In this document: positions 11,815 to 23,912 of the stretch, in pieces | Layout of the letters: every line of letters starts with the position of its first letter | Position numbering within the stretch: position 1 is the stretch's first letter | Source of the DNA: Zonotrichia leucophrys gambelii | Lineage: Eukaryota; Chordata; Aves; Passeriformes; Passerellidae | Reading direction: 5' to 3' | Assembly: GCF_028769735.1 (NCBI RefSeq) | Contig: NC_088169.1 | Coordinates: forward strand, 42,012,729 to 42,076,728 | Length of the DNA stretch: 64,000 nucleotides | The notes under the pieces: model-generated | Told to the model about the DNA's origin: nothing | The model's database searches: none | Seen by the model: the letters and a program-made list of their open reading frames with translations, nothing else | Made by a program: the position numbers and the translations under genes

Positions 11815-14800
11815 TCTTTGCTTAGACTACTGACAAAAGAGAGGGGATATTGTAGGGATCATTACATTATCCTGTAGCTCAGGAGCCTTTGCAGGGCAGG
11901 TATGTTTCTGTGTCTTGAAAGGGCTTTTGATGTAAGCAGATCATTAGAGGCTCAGAGTGTAACTGATCCTCGGCTGTCTCTGGCTTTTGCCGTATATGGG
12001 TTATTCTTATCTAACCGTATGCTCCCTGTTCTAGGTATCTAAAATCTTATTGTTCTCCTTCCCTCCCTCAGTCCCTCCCTCCAACCTTGTCGCTGTACAG
12101 CTGAAGTTGGTTTCCAGCTTTGCCTTGGGAAGCGTACAAGTACAAACACAAATGCAGCTGGAAAGTGAGGCTTACACTCCTAAACAGTGCCATTTGTTTG
12201 TCCCAGGAGTTGTTATCCTCCATGCGTCACGCTTTGAACAAGATCAAGAGTGGCTTCTAAAATATATGGCAATGAAAAGAATGCACACAAATAGTAATTA
12301 TTGCTCTGTAGCAGCTCAAGCTATACTGCCCTCCGTGGCCAGGAGCGAGCAGGGAGGCAGGGGACTGGGTGGGGCTGGGAGTAGGCGGAGGCTGAGCTCT
12401 GTTCTCTGAGCATCACAGCAGAGCAGCCAGATTGCCCTTCTGATCAGCATAACCTTGCCCACACTTCTCCTGGTGCTGTGGGCCACATCCCCAATGGCAC
12501 TCAGGACTGTGAAGCTCCTGGCAAACAAGGGGCACTGGGGTGAATACCCACAAACAGCCTGAAGGTAGACTTCTCCACCCAAAGTGGCCACTCTTTCAAG
12601 TCAATTGGAAGAGACTGCTTACTTCATCCTGGTGTTGACCTCTGACGTTGTTCTGTTGAAATACCCAGCTTTTTTTTGCTACTGTTAATGAGCACAGAAA
12701 TGGCCACTGTAGACACCTAAAGTCTGGAAATCCAAGTCCTACCCAAATGTACTTCAGTCCAGGCTCTGCTGTCTTTAGACTAAAAGCTGTTTTATCCAGA
12801 TAGATGGAATAGAAAAGGCACAATGCCCTTATTAATTATCTTTTTTTATTTTTTAAGCTTCTGAGTGCCTCCAAGCTATACAGAAGACAGTCGTTCTTTC
12901 CATCTTAGAGTGAAAAAATGAATACAAAATCTGTCATAACAACATGAAAGCATTTCCTGAATGACAACCCTGACTGCTGAATGAGTGTGTTCACCTGAAA
13001 TGAGTCAGTACAAGTGCAAAGTCTGTTGCCAAAAAACAGGGAGGAACCTGACAGTCTAGAGCAGTTGCTAGATAAGAGCTTTTCCCTGTATTCAGATCAC
13101 CTTCCGATGGAAACAAGTTGTGCAAATGCTCACCCGGAGTCAGTAAATGAGAGAGAGTCCATGTCCTGTAGAAATGCATTACCTTAATCTGCTCCTGAAA
13201 ATGAATGAGATGGGCTTTGACTAACACTTTCAGCAGCAGGCATTGGGAATGAACTAGGGTTGTCAGGAAAGATCATTGATTTTGCAGGACCCATCCAAAT
13301 TGTAGGATATAGTTTGGAGAAAGAGAACTCCCTTTTCAAAAGATAATTTTTCAATGTACTGCCCATGTTTGTGCTTTGTGCAAGCAATAATGGTTTAATA
13401 AATGTTTTATATGATTGGGGTTTAGCTATACTTGGAAAGCTGGCAAATCTGACTAGATTTTACAGATACCAACTTTTTTTTACCATTAATACTTTTTTTT
13501 CCCTTTCCATTTATGTCCTCAGATTGATTTCCAATATTTAAAATTTAAACAATAAAGGCAACTTCAGTGTTCAAATCTGCAAATAAGACAGACAATGTAT
13601 GCAACCTCCTCATTGATTGACTTTTCTGTTTTTATAGATTCACCCTCTTGAAAGAGTCATTAAACACCAGAGAAAATGATTTGTTGCCATTGATTACATG
13701 ACATACTGCTCTGACATACACAGTTTTTATATCTAAGTTATTAATTATGTTGTTAATGTAATTTGCAGACCACAAGATAAATCATTCAGCTTCTGACTGG
13801 ATATTACTGGATATATTGCATATATAAATACATCTCTGGGTGTGAAGGTAACTGTTACCAAGGGTAATAGATTAGAAGGCTTCTAGTTTGCCTTATAAAT
13901 CATAATGAGCTAAGGAAAACTTCCTCTGCCCATTTATTTTATTAACTTGGAAATGCTGAGTTTCTCAACATCTCTGCCATTTGTGTGCTACAGTGATGCA
14001 CATTATCACTTCATTTCAATACAGAGCAAACGTTTGCAATTGTTGTGTTCATGCTCTATCCTCATTTTCTCAAGAATTTCACAGTTTAAGATTAATAAGC
14101 TACAGGACATAAAAAGTCAAGCTTAATTTGTGTCCTCCTAAAGGCTTCACTAAACAATTTTTTTCCCCTCTTCTGGTGCTACCTTGTGCAAGCTTCATTC
14201 TCTTTAACTTTCTTTTCCTAGCAACAATTGCCAAGGAATTGATCATGACAGCCAGTGTCACAAATGCGTGCCATGGTAGTCTGAAGCCACTCGTGACAGA
14301 CTCATGTGTTTCAAAGTGGAAGTCTCTGCATTTGTACCAACAAATTACTTTTAAACGTTCCTTCTGTTTTGTACTTCATTTCAACAGGTCTGGGTCTTCC
14401 GTTAATTTCAGAAGGGTTTAGCAGCAGCTATTCAGCAGTTACCCTGGGAGCACACTGCAGATTATGCATGCTTGCCTGACATTTGACAGATGCCCTTAAA
14501 AGGCTCAGTTTCCTTTTCATAGAGGCCAGGGGGTTGAGGAGGGTGGAGGACTAGAAACATTTCTGAAGTGAGTGACATATGTTTAAATGTCAAGGTGGTC
14601 TTACTGAATCGCTAAGCACAACCTCTGTACACTGAAGCAGTGGGAAATGTCCTTTTTAGCTGGAGCTAAAAATTCACATTTTTTTAATATTCCTGATCCC
14701 AGAGATGACATAGTCCTTTATTTGGAGAGGAAGCTGAAAGCTGAAGACTAAATTTTGTTGCCAGCATATGCTAAGGCTCCTCTGAAAGTTTCACCACATC

Positions 14801-17218
14801 TGAAGAGTGAATAAAACATGTTTTGTAAGAGGCATTGCTGAAAGTGTGAAACTCAAGGAGGTAAATTAGCTTTCCTCCCTGGTTAACTCTGTCTGTGCAG
14901 AGGTTGACCTTGAATGTTGGTACAGTGGTGATAAACAAAGCTACAATTGCATCTGGAAAAGGCCTGAGTATAAGGAGGAGAATTACCCATCTTTAACAGG
15001 TTTCTTGCCTTCAGAAATGTTCAGCATCTCAATACAGGTCTTCAGCATCATGGTTGATATTTTTAAGAGTGTCAGTGCCACAGTCATTCCCAGAGTGAAA
15101 CAGCAAGTCGGTCTCAAAGAAGGGAGGTGGTCCTGAGTTTGGATCTGGGTGTACATCCTGGAGAAGTCCTGTCCACAGAAGGAGCCACACACCTCCTCAC
15201 TTCTTCCCTTTCCTTTGGCTCAGGGCCCACCAAATTCCAAGCTGTAGGCTCAAACTGTGTGCAATTCTAAGTTCAATTGTATCTTAAAATCCCTCGTGCA
15301 GGTGACTGGTGAGCCCCGGTCAGGAGCATGCTCCTACATGTTTCAGCAGGTGAAATGCAGAGACAGAGAAAGTTGCATTGAAAATATGTGCCTTAAATAT
15401 AGAAATTATTGGGTTTAGAGATCCCTTTTAAAACCAACAGAAATTATTTCTACTGTCAGTGAGGATGCAGGTTTAAACCTCTCCAGCAGACATTATATCT
15501 GTTTTTAATGAATTAATTATTTTGAGTATTGTATAGAAATGTCATGCTCCTATCAACAAGCAATACTAGTCGGAGTAAGGAACAGTGCAAGCAGCCTGGC
15601 TCAAGGTTCAGTGCCCAACAGTTCTTATCAATCTTAGACTTGACTTGTCCTGAGAAGATGTTGCCAATTATGTCATGGTAGCTGGGGTAGATAGATATCT
15701 CCTTGGGAGGAAAATAATAGCCAGCATGATTTTGACTTCCCATCTAAATTGAATTTGAGCTCAACTCTCTAGAGAAGCACAACCACTGCATTAAACAAGT
15801 GACGGAATTAATGCTCTCATTGATCCTGCTCATCATTACAGATGTGTGTGCTCCCATCACTGCATCCAGCCTCTCCATCTTAGGGAGCCAAACTGTGGCT
15901 CTGACTGGGCAGAATGTGCTGGCTTTTCCAGCTGTGCAAGATGGTACCAGCCCTGCTGCTGGTCTCACAGTTCCTCTGGGTTCACGCTGATGTGAACAAG
16001 TGGAAGTAGAGGTTGGGTTATGGATGAGATGCGGAGGTGATTTCCCCTTGTTTGCTTCAGTGCCCCCTTTAAAATGCAAGGAGAAAGTGGAAAATAAAAA
16101 CAACTGTGTCAGTTAACATTAATGAGTAAGTTTAAAAATTAAGTTTATGTTTTAAAATGCATATCAGCAAATTTGTATTTTGCTATTCACTTTTATGACA
16201 CAAAATTTCTCAGAAGAGTGTCAATAATATAGAAGCAAGTTCCTGTCTATCATATTATGACTGAATGTTTAACAGGGCCCACAGCAGCAGTATAGTAAAA
16301 GCTACATTCAGGTATTCACTGGTTGCATCTAGATTTCCCACTTGGACACTCTGGAGTAAAGGCCTTTAATTGCTTTATGTTGCATCTACTCACAAAAGAT
16401 TTGTTATGGGTTTATATCTTGAGATTTTTGTTAAAGGCCTTTTGGAGACAGAAGATTAAATACACAGCACTTCAGGGATATCACATTTTTATTCTTGATG
16501 CTTTGAAATTTCAGAAGGTTTTTTAAAAGGTCTTTGTGGTCTGACCAATAGCATATATAGATATGTAAAAGATTTAGGTGCTAAAGATTTTTTTTCACTT
16601 TTGTGTAATTCCCCTTATCCAGAATGACAGATAAATTTTTAAGGGGATTAATCAAAGTAGAGATTGAATAAAATATATAAAAAGAAATTTTCATAAAAAT
16701 AAAAGGAAACTTTTTGCTTTATCAGTTTATTCACACAAATTGACTTAGTGACCAATAAGGAGGGCAGGAGGTAGAAGAGCAGAAAGGAAGGAACAGCAGC
16801 CTTGGAGTAATGACAAAAGGTGCTGGAAGGGTCCCAGATTGTCAGCACAGTGCAGGAAGGGAGTGGAGGACAGCATGCTGATATCCTCTCCTGTGTGCAC
16901 CTTGTGTGAGGGCCCTGACGGGTGTAAGGGATGAGGCTAAGATGCAACACTGACAAGCTCTAAAGAGGGGAGCTGGATCACCTAATAATCCCAGGAGTGT
17001 GAGGAAGAGAGACTGTGTCATGGAACTATGGAATTATTTGTGTTGGAAGGGCCCTATAAAGGTTTTCTAGTCCAACCTCCCTGCCATGGGTAGGGACACC
17101 TTCCACTAGACCAAGTTGCTCAAAGTCCCAGCCAGTCCTCTGACAATCTTCTTGTCCCTGCTCTGGACTCACTCCAACAGATCTACATCCTTGGTCCTTG
17201 CTTCCATCCTCTGAAAGC

Positions 17219-17240
17219 TTTTTTTTTGTGTGTGTGTGTT
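17219..17240 (+). repeat. T run plus short GT repeat at the CR1 deletion junction
   Basis: Nine T bases followed by six GT units. It lies almost exactly where CR1 linker sequence stops and 3'-region sequence begins, so it may mark the deletion breakpoint. Confidence 0.8.
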
Positions 17241-18200
17241 TGAGATTGTCCAGGAATTCCTTTTTTATCCTTGCAGGTCCTCTGCCATTTTTGCCCAACT
17301 TCCTTTTTGTTGGAAGGCATTGCTCTTGAGCTTAGAGGCAAGCCTTGAATATTAACCACCTTTCTTAGGCTGCTCTTCCCTCCAGGGCTTTATCTTATGA
17401 TTCTCTATGCACAACTTTGAAAAGGACAAAGTTTGTTCTCCTTAAAGTCCAGGGCAGTGAGCTTGCTGTGTGATTTCCTCCCTGCCCCAAGCAGTGACCA
17501 CTTCATGGTCACTATAGGCCAGGCTTCCCTTCAGCTGCCCAGTCCCCACCAGTCTCATCTCGTCAGCGAGAACAAAGTCCAGCACAGCACGTCTCCTCAT
17601 TGGCTCCTGTGTCACTTGGAGAAGGAAATTAATCTTGATGCATTCCAGTAACCTCCTGGACTGCTTTTGTCGTGCTGTGCTGTCCCTCCAACAGATGCCA
17701 GGGTGGTTGAAGTCCCCCATGAGGACCAGAGATTGTGAATGCAATGTCGTTCCCATCTGTCTGTAGAGTGCCTCCTTGACCCTTCCTGCAGCAGACCACC
17801 CACTAGAGTGTCACCTCTCCCTGCCCTCCCTTTAATCCTGACCCATAAACTCTGGCTTGGCTCCTCACCCATCCCCAGCTGGAGCTCCATGCACTCCAGC
17901 TGGTCACTGATATAGAGGGCAGCACCACCTCCTCAGCTCCCCTGCCTGTCCTTCCTAAAGAGCCTGCATCCATCCATTCCAGTTCTCCAGTCCTCACAGC
18001 CTGCCCACCACGTCTCTGTGATGCCAGTAAGGTCCTAGTCCTGCAGGTGTGTGCACATCTCTAACTCCTCTTGTTTTTCCCTGTTCTATGTGCAAAGACA
18101 CATTTAAGATGGGTCCGGATATAGCTGATTTGCTGGTTGGAGTAGCTGGAATTCTTTTGTCCTCCTCTCCAGGTGCTCTCCTGCTGACCTGCAATCACTC
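17240..18200 (-). pseudogene. CR1 ORF2 remnant: endonuclease and linker
   Basis: In an intact element ORF2 encodes an apurinic-type endonuclease that nicks target DNA and a reverse transcriptase that copies the element RNA. Read on the minus strand, the endonuclease signatures are still visible: ITETWW at about 18,001-18,023 (with the catalytic E), LGMGEEPSQSLWVRIKGRAG at about 17,885-17,826, GDFNHP at 17,717-17,700 and SDHE at 17,513-17,502. The linker after the domain is recognisable as KNGRGPARIKKEFLDNLKH near 17,290-17,235. The frame shifts several times between these blocks and contains stop codons, for example just before GGGAALY near 17,935, so the gene is dead. The reverse transcriptase is absent. 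Confidence 0.85.
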
Positions 18201-18300
18201 TCTGGACTCTGGGCATCTACTGCTGGCCCTGTCACCAAACTGGTAGGAGTGGGATGGATTGGGTTCCCCACCTCCAGCAACATTATTTTTCCCTCTTTAT

Positions 18301-19144
18301 AAACTTAGCAACCTGATGACTGAAGAAGCTGCTGTCCCTCTCTGACATATGGACTCCATGAACCCCCAGTTGAATGTTTAAGTCCAACATCATTTAGCAC
18401 TAGAATTGTTTAAGTCCTTAAAACTACTTAATTTGTTTATTCCTATTCTTTTTCCTTATTAGATAATTTCGGTCTTCATTCTGAGGCTGCAAAACCTACT
18501 TTGAACATTCAGGGGAAATCTATTCTTATGCTATTTTCTAATAGACCTTAATTATAAGAAATTAAATAATCCTCCAAGCCTCCTATAGACTCCTCTTTCC
18601 TCAAAATGCACTTCTCACTGAGGAAGTGGCATGGCAAACATAATATTGTCTGTTAATAAAATGCACATAGATAAAAGACATAAAATTAACATATCACAAG
18701 ATTATAAAATCACGAATTCTGTTCAGTCTCTGTTCCACTTGCCTTCCTGTCAGTTATTAATTTGACCTCTGCAAATACTCTTTGCAGTACGTCACATGGT
18801 TATAAATCAGCAAAGCCTTCAAAATTGCAGTCAAATCTCCCAAATACTAGAACAGCCTTATAGTGCAAAGTCAAATTCAGCACCTGGTAACACAATTAAA
18901 AATCTATTGGTCTACACAGGCTAAGAGAGTAGAATTTTGCAGAAGATTGCATGGCAAGCACAGAGTCCAGCTGGAGCAGGATGCAGTTTACACAGCCCAG
19001 ATGTTCCCCAGCTCTAGAGACACCTTCTATCTTCTTGCCCCTTGTTGCCACATTTTCTTTCATTCCTGATTTATAACTTCAACCTTGTTTATGGCAGCAT
19101 TTGTAAATTTTGGGAAAGTCAAACAAAGGGATAGGTGATATACT
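18301..19144. other. Spacer between two CR1 fragments, no gene seen
   Basis: AT-rich sequence without recognisable genes or repeats. The left limit could still include some degenerate CR1 5' sequence, which I cannot delimit by eye. Confidence 0.45.
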
Positions 19145-19468
19145 CCTTGGCACAGGAAATCTGTTGGAGAGAGACAAAAGGGGGATCACAGAGGTCATTA
19201 GAGGGCTGAACGACCTCTGCTATGAAGACAGGCTGAAAGAGACGGGGTTGTTCAGCCTGGAGAAGATAAGGTTCCAGGGAGATCTTGCAGCAGCCTTCCA
19301 GCACCTGAAGAGGACATGTAGGAAAGATGGGGATAAACTTTCTAGCCGTGTCTGTTGTGACAGGACAAGGATAATGGTTTTAAACTAGAAGAGAGTAGTT
19401 TTAGATTAGATAGAAGATTTTTACAGTAAGGGTGGTGAAACACTGGAACAGGTTACCCAAAGAGATAG
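19145..19468 (+). mobile_element. CR1 LINE 3'-region fragment, truncated at both ends
   Basis: The plus strand follows the CR1 3' region in order: CTGTTGGAGAGAG near 19,160, CATTAGAGGGCTG near 19,196, TATGAAGACAGGCTGAAAGA at about 19,220, TTGTTCAGCCTGGAGAAG at about 19,247, GGACAAGGATAATGGTTTTA at about 19,363, and GGTGGTGAAACACTGGAACA then GGTTACCCAAAGAGA at about 19,431-19,465. The 5' loss is normal for CR1, but the last roughly 150 bases of the element and its terminal short repeats are missing, so the 3' side was cut by a later deletion or insertion. The opposite orientation and different region show it is not part of the element at 17.0-18.3 kb. Confidence 0.9.
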
Positions 19469-19791
19469 CAGATGGGTCTTGGGTGCACAGCTTCAATTCC
19501 TTGCAATCTGGTGTCCACTAGTCCATGAACACCACCAACAATTTCCCACTGTTTAACCATTTGCTGCTTCTCGAGGTAACCAGCATAAATGACCTGGGAC
19601 ATGCCCTCAGCCTCCAGCAGGGACAAGATGGGATGCTCCTGGGAAAACCTATACAAAAGCAAACTGCTCAACAAGCAGATTGTTAAACTCAGTGAGTAAA
19701 TCCTATTCCAGCACCTGTCCTTGGACAATACTTTATGGCAAAAGATAAGTCTCTGCCAAGTCCTCAGGATCCACACAAAAGGCAGCTTCAC
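19469..19791 (-). other. Open minus-strand segment of unknown origin
   Basis: Immediately after the CR1 homology stops, the minus strand is open for about 105 codons (frame 19,453-19,791). The part at about 19,480-19,655 has protein-like composition, including HPILSLLEAEG, VIYAGYLEKQQMVKQWEIV and GGVHGLVDTRLQGIE. The last few residues of the open frame fall inside antisense CR1, so the frame cannot be a single intact gene. I do not recognise a family. It could be a fragment of another transposon or endogenous retrovirus, a processed pseudogene piece, or chance. Confidence 0.3.
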
Positions 19792-21581
19792 TTCTCACCT
19801 TGCAAATCAGTCCTGGTGTCCTTTTCTTACACTTCTGCTAAATCCGAAACTGAGGGGTATAAAGCTGTAGATAGGCACCTGCAGGTGCTTATATGCCTCT
19901 CCCAATCTGCCTGGAGGCTCTCTGCCTGCATGCTGTTACCAGCATCCCTCTTTGCCAGAACATTTTTCCATTCATCTTCCTTTAAAAAGTGTTGCAGAGC
20001 AGTTAACAGCTTCAAGAGGAACTGTTGTCATTACTAATGTTTAGGGATTAGAAAATGTTAGTTGCGTGCAAATTATACTTAATTAGTGTTGTAAGATAAT
20101 AATTATTTTTCATTAATAGAGTCCTAAATCTTTGAAAGCCTTAAATACTGTGTATCTTATTATGCTACACAGTACAAAACCAGTGAAACCCTTTCATTAA
20201 TTCATTAATGATTAGTTGGAAAAGCAATATGACAGATTATTTTACATGTTACCAAGCACTATTAGTACACTCACATACACAGCTTAATTTAGAACTTTAA
20301 TATTAGAATTTTAGTTCTTCAACCATGGAAATTGAGTAGGAAATGACTATGAAGATAAATTTTCATTTGATTTTTTTCAGGCGCACTTTCTACCATGTAC
20401 CCCTTCTTTTTTACAATACATGCAATAAGAAAAAAAATTAAATATCTTTAACATGGAGGATTACTTTTTTTTAAAAAGCTAGGTATCATTTAGATAATGG
20501 ATGTCCAGTTAAGCAAAATGTCCAAATCAGCAGTGCCATACTTTTGAAAAAAGTGAATCCTCTCTCAACTTAGGTGAGAGACCAAGCACAAGTGCTTAAG
20601 CAACTAAATCAGACCTTTAGTTATGGTCTTCTACACTTTCCCTAGGCAAAAACGCCAGAAAAATGAGGTGAAGTTTCATCAAAGTAAGTTAGCAAACATC
20701 ACCTCTTTAGAGAGGGAAAGGGAGAATGAGAGAAAGCGTGAGTCTTGTTCTCTTCACACTTTTGTCTCAAGAGGAGACGAGGAGGAGCACGTAGAAGCTG
20801 TCTGGGATGGGCAGGCAGACAGTACCTAAAAGGCAGCACCTTTGTCACCCTGTGAGTATTCCCTGCAGATCTGCACCTCACCCACAGACCTTGTTTGGAC
20901 AGGAGAGCTGTGCCCCCCGTGCTGTGTGTGAGTGCTCCCAAAGCCAGGCTCTGACTCTCTTGCCCCCTGTGCATGATCAGACTGTTCAGGCCACTGGGTC
21001 TAATTTAACTGGAGTTATCACTACACATAAAAAGTAGATGACTGAAGAAAAAGTCACACATATTTCTGCCTGAATGCACTCTTGCAGCAAAGCAAGCCAA
21101 GATAACATGCACAGGCACTGCTGCTCTATTTTTGTGAACTGCACGTAAAATATGGAGAAAATGTCTTTAAATGACGGCTTTGGGAATGTCTGTTGGCAAA
21201 GGAGATGTTTTGCAGGGCATTCTGCAGTAACTTCTTGCCTGGTGGATAGGACTCTTGTTCTAGTTTTAAAATGGAAGGAGAAATTCACAGATCAACTCCT
21301 CTGCTTAAATAGATGCTAAGGGAGAAAGCACAGAAGGGTATCTGTCAGTCACCAGGAATTTCCTTCATTTCTTAGTCTTTCAAGGTTTTGGGTGGTCTTT
21401 GGTGGTTGCAGGTCCCTACTCAGGTGTACCTACACTAAATGGAAAGCTCCAGCTTTCCATAAAATCCTTGTCAGAACATAGGCTTTCTCTTTCACGAGGA
21501 TCGTTTCACATCCTTTTGAAAGATGCTTTGATCACACTGCAATATCAAGTCAGGGAGCTAGTATTACACATGTGTCATATT

Positions 21582-21594
21582 AAAAAAAAAAAAA
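21582..21594 (+). repeat. Homopolymer A run
   Basis: Thirteen consecutive A bases, followed by the repeated short unit TCAACCAA. Confidence 0.8.
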
Positions 21595-23892
21595 TCAACC
21601 AATCAACCAAAAAGCCCTAAACAACCTAAAAAATATTACCACAATTTAACTCTTTATTCTAATCTTTTCTAATGTTCTATTCTAAAAATTTTAATACAGG
21701 GATTCACAGAAAAAATTAAATGAGGGCTTGGTGGAGTAAACAAGAAGTTTCAACCCTTTTGCATGGAAAACTCTGTCAAAGTTGTGTGCCTGCAAAAAAT
21801 TTGCAAATTCCCCAAGTCTGCTGTCCAGTACAAGGGTCTTCCATCAGAAGTGTTTTGTATTCATGAATTTACTCAGAGCATGCAGTTTCACATGCTCTAA
21901 TGAGCTGTATGTGAAGACAGTAGACATGCACTTAACCAACAAACAATGTTTTTCTCCACCCCATACTCAGCAGAATGCAAAATAAATTCCATTATTTGCT
22001 TCATTTGCGTCTTTTGAGGACAGTAATACATTGTAAACATTATTAGTGCTTTACATTGACATCTGTCTGTGGAAGGACTCAGAAGTTAGTCTTACCACAG
22101 GGTGTAAATTATCACTGACCCTCTGGAAAGAAAGTCCCAGACTGCGGCTGGGAAGACCAGGAGTGGGGATGTCCCTGCAGGCCAGCCAGTCTCTGAGAAT
22201 CTTTTTTCCATGCTCATTGTAAATCCTGAAGATGTACAGAAAACTTTAGTTTCTGTGATGCTTTCTAAACCACAGGAATATATTTAACACATTAATAAAA
22301 GGGGAAAAAAGCCAAATAAACCCTAGGAACAATCCAGCTCCTGTCATCTCTCTTGATTTTTCACTTAGTAGACTTCTTTATGGATTAAAAAACTTTTTTT
22401 TCTCCTTCTTCTTGTAAAGAGTGTTCATTGAAGCTTGGCCAATAGATGGTATCACCCTTTCCAAAGTCTATGCTATGGGAGGCCTATGGAAGCATATCTG
22501 CTCAAGGCATTCATGCAAATTATTACTTACTGCCCTATATGCTCATAAATTAATAGCTTCTCTGTGGATGAAAAACAGAAATTAGACAACCATTAAGGTT
22601 GAACAATGTATAAAGAATATTAAATATTAATATATGAAATGAAAAAATATTGCAAGAGATATGAATAGATATGCCAGAAGCATAACAAGCCAAACCTAGG
22701 AATGTAAATAATAAAAACATGTTTTCAGCTAGATATTCTGGATGGTTTAGTATTCAAATTAAAGTTTGTTTTCTCATTCAATAAAAACAAAACAAAAAGT
22801 ATTTACCGTTGTTGCCTTATTTGCATGAGAGTTCATTTTCCTCCTGTGAACAGAAGCAGATCTTTGAGTGGAGGCGAATCAGGATGGAAAGGCCACTTTC
22901 CCATCGGTGCATTTTTCCAGGAGTGTTTCAGTGAGGTGTGGATGGCAGCTCTGCAAGTTCAGGAGCAAGAATACCCCTCACAATTTAAAGTGTTATTTGA
23001 ATGAATAATTGCAAAGCTAGCTTGTGCATTTTAATGACTTGTGTCGGCAGCAACGATAAAATTGAAATGGAAATTGGATGAAGTGTTTACTTAATAGTAG
23101 GATAAGGCTGCCTGTTGCTGAAGCATTGTGGCTGACTGCATGTGTCACTTGTCTCTGGCAATGATGCTTTTCCTTGGAGCCCTGTCAGAGCTACAGGACC
23201 TATCATTTCACACAGCTCATCAACTGTGAAAAAAATCATGTTGAAAATACCTGATTTCTCTGTGAATCCAAGTTCATCTTTAAAATATATTACACCCTGG
23301 CCAGCTTCAGCTCATTTCTGCTAATTCTGAATTAAATGCTACTCTTCCCTGTCCCTGCGAGAATTGTTGCAAAAGCACTCTGTATGGATTTTGACCTTAA
23401 CCATGGATTGCTGCAGCCAGACCTTGATTCAGCCTCCTGTGAGGCCCGTAGGAGTGACAAGTGCACCCATTTTCAACACACATCTGGTGAAACGTCAGAT
23501 GGAGAATGTCCTTGCTCCCATACTCAGTTTTATACAATTTCATTTAGCCAAATGTTCATTTCCCAGAGCTTGGCCTGGACTGTCTCACAGGGTGCTTTCC
23601 AAAAACTCTAGATCCACTCCTCTAAAACCTTGTGTGAATCCTACCAAGATTAAACAGCCTCATCTTTAAATTGAGTGGACAGATCTGCATGGGCTCTGCT
23701 TTAGTTAGGGTACTACATCTGGGCTGTTCCCATGCTGGGGGCTGTTTTGTGGGATTCCTAGGAATGAGCAAACAGTAAGAAGGAATCTGGTATATTTGCA
23801 GTAGGCAGAAAATGTTTTTCAGGATAGTCCTGAAACAGTCTAATGAACATAGATACCTAAAGATTTCAGATCCAGATGCTTGGTTTAATCAA

Positions 23893-23912
23893 CACGCACA
23901 CGCACACACGCA
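23893..23912 (+). repeat. Short CA/CG dinucleotide tract
   Basis: Alternating CA units interrupted by CG. It is below normal microsatellite length. Confidence 0.6.

Larger units (their letters stand above)
9436..17017. other. Non-coding stretch without a supported gene
   Basis: AT-rich sequence with no recognised exon, RNA gene or transposon. It contains a poly-A run (11,669-11,682) and an isolated GC-rich palindrome at 11,801-11,814, both listed separately. Minus-strand open frames such as 15,744-16,103 (119 codons) and the plus-strand frame 12,050-12,409 (119 codons) show no domain and were not accepted. Confidence 0.5.
17018..18300 (-). mobile_element. CR1 LINE, internally deleted
   Basis: The element reads on the minus strand. 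Its 3' end is at about 17,018-17,110, where the plus strand shows the typical avian CR1 tail in reverse: a GGAACTATGGAATT segment, then TTGGAAGGGCCC, TCCAACCTCCCTGCCATGG and GGACACCTTCCACTAGACCA. The coding part to the right (about 17,240-18,200) carries the endonuclease and the linker that follows it. Full CR1 elements have a reverse transcriptase of roughly 1.5 kb or more between this linker and the tail; here fewer than 100 bases separate them, so the polymerase is gone. A second, smaller deletion seems to lie inside the 3' region near 17,122, where the text jumps from the 'leader-CAGAGGACTGG' part to the end of the tail. The 5' limit is uncertain by some tens of bases. Confidence 0.92.

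Noticed and set aside
17026..17298. 90-codon minus-strand frame as a separate gene
   Set aside because: It is the CR1 linker joined to translated CR1 3' tail sequence, not an independent gene.
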